DNA of 64,000 nucleotides from JAIPEI01 sp964443135 (lineage in GTDB: Bacteria > Desulfobacterota > DSM-4660 > Desulfatiglandales > HGW-15): contig CAYUBQ010000006.1 of the NCBI GenBank assembly GCA_964443135.1, forward strand, positions 33,855 to 97,854, read 5' to 3'. A program made the translations under genes and the position numbers. The stretch's first letter is position 1. Each line of letters begins with the position of its first letter. The notes beneath the pieces are model-generated. The model ran no database searches. It saw only the letters and a list, made by a program, of their open reading frames with translations, and was not told the DNA's origin. Shown piece after piece: positions 16,355-23,631 of this stretch.

Positions 16355-17569
16355 GTGAATCAAGCACAGATCGAACAGTCCGAGGCCGTCTTCGGCAAGG
16401 AGACCGTGGAGATGCTTCTGCGGGTCCACAAGGATGCCCTGTGGATCCTGGAAAACGTGGGCGTGGGATGCAAGCAGCCGGAGATCCTGCGGGTGTTCCA
16501 GGAACAGGAGGCCGAGGGACTGGCCTACGTCTACGAGAACCGGATCTTCGTCACCAACGACCTGGTGGATAAGTGCCTCCAGACCGTCCCCAAGGCGGAC
16601 GACTTCTTCGTCCCGAGGAACAGCTTCTTCATCGGCGGGACCGCCCCCTACGTCTACGACGACGAGGCCGGCGAAGGGGGCATCTTCCCGAAGCCGGAGC
16701 ACGCGGCCAGGATCGCGCAGATCGCCGAGGCGAACGACATCGTCAGCGGCATGGGCCGGGGCATCAAGCTCAAGGACGAAGTGGAGCAGATGAACATCAT
16801 GGTGGAGAACTGCAGCAAGCCCATGTACTTCGCCGTGACCTCGGACGAGTCCCTCCGGCGCGCCGTGGAGATCTACGAGAAGAAGAAGGACATCATGATC
16901 GTCTTCTGCCTGACCCGCTCCCCCCTGGAGGTGAACGAGAACTTCTCCGAGCACTTCTACAAGGTGGCCGAGGCGGGCCTGCCCGTGTTCGACTCGGCCA
17001 TGCCCATGGCCGGGATCAGCGCCCCTTACTGCTTCAACGGCGTGCTGGCCATGACCCATGCGGAGGTCCTCTTCGGTCTCTGCACCACCCAGCTCGTGAA
17101 CCCCGGCGTGACCTTCATCCACGCGGGGTTTCCGACCATCGCCGATCCGAGCATCGAGTACAACCCGAACTACGGCCTGGTCAGCCACTTTCTCCTGAAC
17201 CTCTTCATGACCCACCTGAACATGATGCTGGACCTCCCCTCCTGCCAGAGCGCGGGGACCACCCACGAAGAGCACCCCACGGAGAGGGCCTACCGGGACT
17301 GCCGGAACGGCCAGGCCATGTGCAAGAAGTACGGGTTCCACATGATCCGGCACCCCTTCTCGTTCCTCCGCTACCTGATCGACTTCTCGTTCGAGAAGCT
17401 GGACAAGGGGATGCGCATCGCGGAAGAGGTCACCGCCGAAGACGCACCCGAGGTCGTCATGCCCGCTTACGACGAGCGCGGCATGGAGTCCATCAAGAAC
17501 ATCGGGCTCGGCATGTACATGGAGGACCCGCTCACCACGGCCAACCTGGGCAAGGTGTTCGTGGAGTAG
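16355..17569 (+). CDS. MttB-family (non-pyrrolysine) methylamine methyltransferase homologue, copy 1
   Basis: COG5598-type protein of 404 residues. Members with pyrrolysine transfer methyl from trimethylamine to a corrinoid protein; members without it (MtgB, MtpB, MtcB) act on glycine betaine, proline betaine or carnitine. No in-frame TAG is present, so this is of the latter kind, and it is shorter than the usual 460-500. Diagnostic stretches are SAMPMAGISAPYCFNGVLAM, the THAEVLFGLCTTQLVNPG barrel strand and THEEHPTER. The GTG start has a clear AGGAG 11 bases upstream. The gene heads a +strand series through 29.1 kb. Substrate unknown; no corrinoid protein is encoded here. Confidence 0.85.
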   Translation: MNQAQIEQSEAVFGKETVEMLLRVHKDALWILENVGVGCKQPEILRVFQEQEAEGLAYVYENRIFVTNDLVDKCLQTVPKADDFFVPRNSFFIGGTAPYVYDDEAGEGGIFPKPEHAARIAQIAEANDIVSGMGRGIKLKDEVEQMNIMVENCSKPMYFAVTSDESLRRAVEIYEKKKDIMIVFCLTRSPLEVNENFSEHFYKVAEAGLPVFDSAMPMAGISAPYCFNGVLAMTHAEVLFGLCTTQLVNPGVTFIHAGFPTIADPSIEYNPNYGLVSHFLLNLFMTHLNMMLDLPSCQSAGTTHEEHPTERAYRDCRNGQAMCKKYGFHMIRHPFSFLRYLIDFSFEKLDKGMRIAEEVTAEDAPEVVMPAYDERGMESIKNIGLGMYMEDPLTTANLGKVFVE

Positions 17570-17632
17570 AACCGGCCGCACGGAAGGTCGAGTGACCCGT
17601 CAAACGATCATTTTTCAGAAGGAGTGAACATC

Positions 17633-19117
17633 ATGGCAAGCATCGCGGGAGTCATCTCCCAGCACGGACGCATGGAAGTGGACGCCACCAAGCAGTTGAG
17701 AAAGATGCTCCGTCTCACCAGGCACCGGGGACAGGACAACAGCATCGTGCGCACGCTTTTCGACGAACGGGGGGCCGTGGGCGCGAACGAGATCAACGTC
17801 ACCCGCAGGAGGACCTACGCCACGTCGCTGGAGGAAAGGCCCTACGTCCTGTTCGACGGCGAGCTCTCCAACGAGCGGCCCGAGGGGGATAACGACATCG
17901 GCGTTCTCATGGATCTTTACGAGAAGTACGAGCAGGACTCCTTCTCCCGCCTCGACGGCATCTTCTCGCTGGCCATCGTGGAAAAGGACGAGGAGGTGAT
18001 CCTGGCGAGGGATCACGTGGGATCCAGGCCCATCTTCTACGGCTGGGACAACCACACCTTCTACTTCAGCACGGAGATGAAGGGTCTCGTGGACCACGTC
18101 CAGTTCGACATCCAGGAGCTGCCGCCGGGCCACGTGTACAGCTCCAAGAAGGGGCTGCGGTACTTCGAGGCCTTTCAACCCCAGATCCCGGAGGTCGGCG
18201 ACGATCTCCAGGAATGCGCCCGGAACCTGCGGGAGCTCATGATCGATGCGGTGCGCAACCGGGTGGACGGCGTGGGCGCCGTCTCCCTGAGCGGCGGACT
18301 GGACAGCTCCATCGTGGCGGCCGTCGCCAAGGAGTTCAACCCGAACCTCAAGCTGTTCACGGGCACCATCGAGAAGGCGCCGGGGCCGGACCTCGAGAAC
18401 GCCAGGCTCATGGCCGACTTCCTGGGCCTGGAGCATTTCGTCTACGAGATCACGGACCGGGACATCGTGAACTTCATCCCCGACGCCGTCTGGTATCTGG
18501 AGAGCTTCGACGAGGACTGCATCAACGGGGTGATCTCCAACTACTACGTCTCCAAGATGGTCAAGGAGCACACCAACAGCGTGATGGTCGGGGAAGGCGC
18601 GGACGAGCTCTTCGGCGGCTACCGGATGGTCCTCAAGAACCCCAAGGTGAAGAGCGCCGAGCAGAGAGAGCGGCTCGCACGAAAGCTGGTGGAGATCGCC
18701 TACAACACGGCCCTCCGGCGGTTGGACCGGGCGTGGATGGCCAACGGCGTGGACTACCAGACGCCTTTCCTGGACTCCAAGGTCGTGGCGTTCAGCAAGA
18801 AGATCCCCATGGCCTGGAAGATCTACGGCGACAACCAGGTCGAGAAGTACGTGCTGAGGGAGGCCTTTCGCGACATGCTCCCCGAGCAGATCGCCAACCG
18901 GGAGAAGCTGCGCTTCTCCATGGGCGTCGGCATGGACGACATCATGGACGAGATCATCGCTTCCATCATCGACCCGGACGAGATCAAGAAGCGACCCAAG
19001 GCCGCCTACGGCATGCCGTTCGCATCCTTCAAGGAGCTCTACTACTACGACCTGTTCCTGCAGCAGTTCCCGCCGTCTTACGAGAAGCAGACGGTCCGGT
19101 GGGATCCGTTCAAGTAG
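17633..19117 (+). CDS. Asparagine-synthetase-like ligase lacking the glutaminase cysteine
   Basis: 494 residues, AsnB architecture. The N-terminal class II glutaminase fold is recognisable (RLTRHRGQDNS, RLDGIFSLAIVEKDE, ARDHVGSRPIFYG), but the protein begins MASIAGV where active enzymes begin MCGI/MCSI: the essential Cys2 is Ala, and the Gln-binding NGEIYN motif reads DGELSN. The C-terminal ATP-pyrophosphatase domain keeps the PP-loop SGGLDSS at 220-226 and GEGADELFGGY. So it should adenylate a carboxylate and couple it to ammonia or another amine not made from its own glutamine. A GTG at 17624 lies inside the AAGGAG ribosome site, so the ATG at 17633 is the start. Confidence 0.82.
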   Translation: MASIAGVISQHGRMEVDATKQLRKMLRLTRHRGQDNSIVRTLFDERGAVGANEINVTRRRTYATSLEERPYVLFDGELSNERPEGDNDIGVLMDLYEKYEQDSFSRLDGIFSLAIVEKDEEVILARDHVGSRPIFYGWDNHTFYFSTEMKGLVDHVQFDIQELPPGHVYSSKKGLRYFEAFQPQIPEVGDDLQECARNLRELMIDAVRNRVDGVGAVSLSGGLDSSIVAAVAKEFNPNLKLFTGTIEKAPGPDLENARLMADFLGLEHFVYEITDRDIVNFIPDAVWYLESFDEDCINGVISNYYVSKMVKEHTNSVMVGEGADELFGGYRMVLKNPKVKSAEQRERLARKLVEIAYNTALRRLDRAWMANGVDYQTPFLDSKVVAFSKKIPMAWKIYGDNQVEKYVLREAFRDMLPEQIANREKLRFSMGVGMDDIMDEIIASIIDPDEIKKRPKAAYGMPFASFKELYYYDLFLQQFPPSYEKQTVRWDPFK

Positions 19118-19159
19118 ACCCGGACGCAGGCTGGGGAGGGGCTCGCCCCCCCGAGACAG

Positions 19160-19262
19160 GATGGAGCCGCAAAAAGCCTCGAGCCTCGAGATCCGCCCTC
19201 GAAACGTCAACAGGTCATGGCGTTCCCGGCGGCGGGTGAGCGGGTCTTTGCGAATCCGTCAA
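19160..19262 (-). repeat. Dispersed repeat family A, copy 4
   Basis: GATGGAGCCGCAAAAAGCCT through GGCGGGTGAGCGGG to TTTGCGAATCCGTCAA, minus-oriented, between the AsnB-like and FAD oxidoreductase genes, inside the presumed operon. Confidence 0.85.
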
Positions 19263-19295
19263 CCATCGATCGACAGAGAACGGAGGAAGCAGATC

Positions 19296-20627
19296 ATGGC
19301 ATTTCCGACCAAAGCGAACTACGTGGTCATCGGGGCCGGCATTCACGGCCTGAGCACCGCGTGGCATCTGGCCAAGGAGCTCAAGGCGAGAAAGGCCGGT
19401 TCCGGAGAGGACGTCCTGCTCCTGGACAAGACCGCCATCGGCGCGGGTGCATCGGGCATCGCGTGCGGCGTGATCCGAAACAACTACTTCCAGCCCGCCA
19501 TGCGCGAGCTCATGGCCCACAGCGTGGGCGTCTGGGAGGAGGATCCCGAAGGATACGGGTACAATCCCCTGGGATACATGCAGATCTCCCCCGAATCCAT
19601 GCACGCGGACGTGGCCACCATCTACGAGCAGCAGAAGGCCATCGGCTACCCGTCCGAGTTCATCGAGGGGGAGAAGGACTGCCTCGACTACATGCGGAAG
19701 AACGTCTTCCACGACTGGCAGGCCCGGAACATCACCTCCGTGCTCCACGAGAAGAAAGGCGGCTTCGCCTACAACATGCGCTCCCTCTACCGGCTGGCGG
19801 ACAAGGCGGAGAGCGAGGGTGTGCGCATCATGACCGGGGTCCAGGTCACGGGGCTCCCCATGCGGGGGGACACGGTCACGGCCGTGGAGACCGACAAGGG
19901 CACCGTGGAGTGCGACTACGTCATCGCCGGCCCCGGCCCCTGGGCCAAGACCTTCTGGGACATGCTCGGGCTGCCCAACGAGATCGAGATCAAGGGCCGG
20001 GACGGGAAGATCCACAAGGACGTCCGGATGTGGACCTACTGGTGCCTGGTGGAAGGCACCCTGGGCGTGGAGCCCGACGTGGGCTACGACAACAACGGGA
20101 ACCCGCCTCCGGTGATCCACGTGGACACCGACGCCCCGCTCTACTCCAGCGAGGACGGCTCCCTGATCACGGACAAGTTGTGGGGCATCTACTACAAGCC
20201 CGACCTGAACTTCGGCGGCATCCAGGGGGGGGCCGCCCCCTACATCGTGGAGGGCTACCCCCAGGTGGACCCCTACGGCATCGACTCGCCGGACTTCGTG
20301 GTGGGCCCGGAGTTCGTCCACATGTGGACGTCGGCCCTGGCCCACTGCCAGAAGCGCTACGAGGACAAATTCAAGCTCTACAAGAACATTCCTTCGGGCG
20401 GGCTGGGCTGCTTCACCCCGGACAACTTCCCCGTCTTCGACGCCCTGAAGGAGAACTGCTACCTCATGCTGGACTCGAACCACGGGTACAAGATGATCGG
20501 GGTGGGGGCGCTCGTGGCCAAGGAGGTGCTGAACGAGGAGCAGGAGCTGCTCGAGCCTTTCCGGTTCGACCGCTACAGGAAGGGAGAGCTGCACCCGGTC
20601 TCGCACAGCCCCTTCCCCTGGAGCTGA
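19296..20627 (+). CDS. FAD-dependent oxidoreductase, DAO/sarcosine-oxidase-beta type
   Basis: 443 residues. The Rossmann dinucleotide loop GAGIHG is at 13-18 in VVIGAGIHGLSTAWHLA. The family (sarcosine, dimethylglycine, glycine/D-amino-acid oxidases and dehydrogenases) removes N-methyl or amino groups from amines. The C-terminal GGLGCFTPDNFPVFD, followed by DSNHGYKMIGVGALVAKEVL, is the FAD-ribityl region found in these enzymes. The ATG at 19296 follows GGAGG; longer in-frame extensions run through repeat A and are rejected. It lies between an amide ligase and a phosphodiesterase-like gene and two MttB genes, which suggests an N-methylated substrate, but the substrate is unproven. Confidence 0.83.
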   Translation: MAFPTKANYVVIGAGIHGLSTAWHLAKELKARKAGSGEDVLLLDKTAIGAGASGIACGVIRNNYFQPAMRELMAHSVGVWEEDPEGYGYNPLGYMQISPESMHADVATIYEQQKAIGYPSEFIEGEKDCLDYMRKNVFHDWQARNITSVLHEKKGGFAYNMRSLYRLADKAESEGVRIMTGVQVTGLPMRGDTVTAVETDKGTVECDYVIAGPGPWAKTFWDMLGLPNEIEIKGRDGKIHKDVRMWTYWCLVEGTLGVEPDVGYDNNGNPPPVIHVDTDAPLYSSEDGSLITDKLWGIYYKPDLNFGGIQGGAAPYIVEGYPQVDPYGIDSPDFVVGPEFVHMWTSALAHCQKRYEDKFKLYKNIPSGGLGCFTPDNFPVFDALKENCYLMLDSNHGYKMIGVGALVAKEVLNEEQELLEPFRFDRYRKGELHPVSHSPFPWS

Positions 20628-20632
20628 GGTCC

Positions 20633-20693
20633 GTCGGACCGGCTCGGCCGTCCTCCCACGCAGGACGCGGGGGAGGACGGCCGGCGGTCCGAC
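20633..20693 (+). terminator. Long GC-rich hairpin after the FAD oxidoreductase
   Basis: GTCGGACCGG, CTCGGCCGTCCTCCC pairs with GGGAGGACGGCC, GGCGGTCCGAC across an 11-base loop, a stem of about 23 bp with one mismatched patch. No T run follows. It may be a transcript-processing or partial termination site inside the block. Confidence 0.5.
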
Positions 20694-20711
20694 GAACGGG
20701 AGGCCGGGGCC

Positions 20712-21560
20712 ATGGAGCTGACGATTCTCGGTTCGGGCGGGTGCATGGTGATCCCCAAGCCCTGCTGCGGGTGCAGGGTCTGCGAGGAGGCCAGGAACCG
20801 GGGCGCGCCCTTTGCGAGAACGGGACCTTCGGCCTTTGTCCACGACATCCGCCTGCTGATCGACACCCCGGCGGAGGTCGCCCGACAGCTCAACCGGGAG
20901 CGCATCGGGGGCGTGGAGCACCTCCTCTTCACGCATCTGGATCCGGACCACGTGGAAGGGTTCCGGGTGGTCGAGCAGATCGCCCTCGACTTCCGCTCCT
21001 GGCGCGCCTATCCGGACAAACGCATCCGACTGCTCCTGCCGCACGCACTGGCCGAACGGATCCGGGAGATCCGCTCCGCTTACGGCCCCCTGGTCGACTT
21101 CTACGTCCGGCAGGGCTTCGTCGAGCTCGTCCCGTTCGGGGACTCGATCGTCGTTCGAGACGTCGCGATTCGAGCGATTCCCGTGGACCGGGGAGACCAG
21201 ACGGCGTTTGTCCACGTTTTCGACGACGGCGAAAGGAAGCTGGTCTACGCCCCGTGCGACATCAAGCCGTTTCCCGAGCACCGGCGGGAGGTCCGCGATG
21301 CGGATCTCCTCGTCATCCAGCCGGGGATGTTCGAGTCGGGCCTGAAGCACGGGTTTCGATACCCGGAAGATCACGTCAGCCGAACCACCCTGTACACGTT
21401 CGACGAGACCCTGGCCCTCGCCCGAAGGATCCGGGCGCACCGCGTGATCTTCAGCCACCTCGAGGAGTACTGGAACCGGGGTCACGGGGACTACCTGGCC
21501 CTCGAGAAAGAGCTCGACAACGTGCGGTTCGCCTACGACGGCATGCGGGTTCGCGTCTGA
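20712..21560 (+). CDS. PhnP-like metallo-beta-lactamase-fold hydrolase
   Basis: 282 residues. The N-terminal GSGGCMVIPKPCCGC...C (Cys11, 18, 19, 21, 24) resembles the structural zinc cluster of PhnP and its relatives, which hydrolyse cyclic ribose phosphates; PqqB is related too. The active-site motif reads HLDPDH at 75-80, in place of the usual HxHxDH, so the second His is replaced by Asp77. Later DHVSRTT and the FSHLEEYWNRGHGDY ending provide more putative ligands. It may still bind metal with an altered site. It shares its direction with both flanking genes. Confidence 0.75.
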   Translation: MELTILGSGGCMVIPKPCCGCRVCEEARNRGAPFARTGPSAFVHDIRLLIDTPAEVARQLNRERIGGVEHLLFTHLDPDHVEGFRVVEQIALDFRSWRAYPDKRIRLLLPHALAERIREIRSAYGPLVDFYVRQGFVELVPFGDSIVVRDVAIRAIPVDRGDQTAFVHVFDDGERKLVYAPCDIKPFPEHRREVRDADLLVIQPGMFESGLKHGFRYPEDHVSRTTLYTFDETLALARRIRAHRVIFSHLEEYWNRGHGDYLALEKELDNVRFAYDGMRVRV

Positions 21561-21627
21561 CGCAGGACCGCTTCACGATTTCCCCCGGCGCGGGGGCGCA
21601 ACGAAACGCGAAGGAAGGAGAACCACC

Positions 21628-22848
21628 ATGGAATCGACGGAAGCCATCACCGGCACGGGCGAAGAGAACCTCCCCCTGGAGGAGTCCGAGCTGATCGAGC
21701 GGATTCACCGGGACGCCCTCCGGGTGCTCGAGGAGGTGGGCGTGAGGTGCCCCTCCCCCGCCGTGCGGCGGATTTTCGAGGATACCGGCCTGGCGGCCTT
21801 TGACGAGAGCAGCGGCCACCTCCACGTCCTGACGCCCCTGGTCGAGCAGGCCCTGGGCACGACCCCGAAGCGGGACGCATACTGGATTCCGGAGAACTCC
21901 TTCGGCGTCGGGGGCACCTCTCCCTTCGTTTACGACGACCGGACCGGGGAGTTCATCGAGCCGACCGTCGATCACCTCGTCCACATCGCCAGGACCGTCA
22001 ACCGGGCCGACGGCGTGAACTTCATGGCCCGCGGCGTCCTCCTGAAGAAGCAGGAGGTCAAGGTGATGGACACCATCATCGAGCACTGCGAAAAGCCCGT
22101 CTACGTGGCCGCCGTGACCGAGGAGGGCATCGCGCGCGCCAAGGAGATCCACGAGACCCGCGGGGGGATCACCATCCAGTTCTCCATCCTGAACAGCCCG
22201 CTCTCCCTCATCGAGAGCATGGTCGAGCCGTTCCTGGCCTGCATCCAGGCCGGGCTCCCCATCTACGTCTCCACCATGCCCATGGCCGGCCTGAGCGCCC
22301 CCTACTCCATGTCCGGCCTCCTGACCCTGACCCACGCCGAGGCCCTCTTCGGCATCACCCTGACCCAGCTGGTCAACCCGGGGCTCACCACGGTCCACGC
22401 CGGGCTGCCGTCCATCGCCAACATCCAGAGGAACTACGCCGTGGACCTGGGCCTCGTCTCCCACAACGCGGCCAACCTCCTGATGGAGAAGGTCAGCAAG
22501 AAGCTGGACATCCCCTCCATCCAGACCGCCTGCACCACCAGCCAGGAGCACCCCAACAAGAAAGCCGAGGAGGAGGCCGTGGCGGGATTCGCCATGATGA
22601 AGAAGCACGGCTTCCACCAGATGCGGCACGCCTTCGGGTTCCTCAAGGAGCTGGTGGCCTTCTCCATCGCCAAGCTCGAGCGTCACATCGAGCTGATGCA
22701 GGAGACCGGCCCGGAGCGGGCCCCGGACTACGACTTCCACGTGTTCGACCCGGAGGGCTTCGACGTGATCGCCCGCAACAAAAGCCAGGCCAACTACATG
22801 CGGGACGACCACACCCTGAAGAACACCGGGAAGGCGTTTCTGTACTGA
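21628..22848 (+). CDS. MttB-family (non-pyrrolysine) methylamine methyltransferase homologue, copy 2
   Basis: 406 residues, a divergent paralogue of the 16355 gene with the same landmarks: STMPMAGLSAPYSMSGLLTL, THAEALFGITLTQLVNPGLT and TSQEHPNKKAEEEAV. No in-frame TAG, so no pyrrolysine. The ATG follows AAGGAGAACCACC. Two paralogues in one block suggest either two N-methyl substrates or a heteromeric enzyme. Neither is accompanied by a corrinoid protein or a methylcobamide:tetrahydrofolate methyltransferase in this window. Confidence 0.85.
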   Translation: MESTEAITGTGEENLPLEESELIERIHRDALRVLEEVGVRCPSPAVRRIFEDTGLAAFDESSGHLHVLTPLVEQALGTTPKRDAYWIPENSFGVGGTSPFVYDDRTGEFIEPTVDHLVHIARTVNRADGVNFMARGVLLKKQEVKVMDTIIEHCEKPVYVAAVTEEGIARAKEIHETRGGITIQFSILNSPLSLIESMVEPFLACIQAGLPIYVSTMPMAGLSAPYSMSGLLTLTHAEALFGITLTQLVNPGLTTVHAGLPSIANIQRNYAVDLGLVSHNAANLLMEKVSKKLDIPSIQTACTTSQEHPNKKAEEEAVAGFAMMKKHGFHQMRHAFGFLKELVAFSIAKLERHIELMQETGPERAPDYDFHVFDPEGFDVIARNKSQANYMRDDHTLKNTGKAFLY

Positions 22849-22863
22849 TGCCGTGAGGTCACC

Positions 22864-22895
22864 AATGGGGTCAGGTCTTGAATTTTGACATTTTT
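22864..22895 (+). repeat. REP-like motif after the second MttB-like gene
   Basis: ATGGGGTCAGGTCTTGAATT and TTGACATTTTT. I recall such TGGGGTCAGGTCT sequences at the edges of REP/RAYT-type repeats in many deltaproteobacterial genomes; no transposase gene is here. Confidence 0.4.
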
Positions 22896-22964
22896 CCAAT
22901 TCCGCGGACCGCGCCTGTTTCAGGGGCTCCGGGGGCGAGGCCTTCCTCCGCTCCCTCAGCTCCC

Positions 22965-23149
22965 GGCCTGGTCATTGCGGCGGTTACGACCGGGGGCATT
23001 CCTGCCCCCTCCGCGTTCCACGACCGCCTCCCACGCCGGACCGTCCAGGCAGGCCGCTCCCGTTCGAACCCTTCATCCCGATTCCATGCCCCTGCAGGCG
23101 GCCGGTGGCCGCGGTTTCCCCCGGACGGTACCGCCGCAATGACCAGGCC
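22965..23149. repeat. Large inverted repeat in a gene-free interval
   Basis: GGCCTGGTCATTGCGGCGGT (22965-22984) and its exact complement ACCGCCGCAATGACCAGGCC (23130-23149) flank about 145 bp; pairing continues imperfectly inward (CGACCGGGGG against CCCCCGGACGG). The whole 22849-23631 interval is otherwise non-coding: frames across it have no recognisable protein. Confidence 0.65.
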
Positions 23150-23631
23150 TCCCGCAATGTCCGCTCCGGAAGCCCTCACCCCCTCCGCCGACAACCTCGT
23201 AGACCCTAAGAATGCCTTACAGATACCAGCCTCCTGAAGAGACCGGAGAGGGTGCCCCGGTCCGCACCTGGAGCGGGGGCGCCGGGGGCTTCGCTCGAGG
23301 AGCGATGCACGGCGGCCAGGCCTGAACTCGGGCCGGCGGTCCCTGACGTCCCGGACCTGCATGCGAGGCGATCCCCGGAGCCGACGCGATCCGAATTCCC
23401 GAAGGGTGCAGAACGCTCCCGAACGCCGACGATCTCCGATCGGGGCGACCCATGAAGACGCCACGGTACGCTCAGAGCGACGGCGAGGGAAGGCCCCGGC
23501 GACCCCGCGGACGGCGCCTATTCCTGATGGCGCCGGGGCGGTTCCCGGCTTGACATCTCGAAACGCTTCCATCAGATTGGACCGGTCTCCGGCCGGCAGG
23601 CGCCGGAACGAGGCATGGAGGGAGCACCAGC

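Noticed and set aside
16355..17569. Pyrrolysine-containing trimethylamine methyltransferase
   Set aside because: No in-frame TAG occurs and the reading frame is complete; substrate must be taken as unknown.
17624..17632. GTG start three codons upstream for the AsnB-like protein
   Set aside because: This GTG is part of the AAGGAGTG ribosome-binding site; it would not restore a Cys2 in any case.
22871..23572. A 233-residue minus-strand open frame across the gene-free interval
   Set aside because: It is Arg/Pro/Gly-rich as expected of a chance frame in GC-rich DNA, has no recognisable family, and passes through the inverted repeat.
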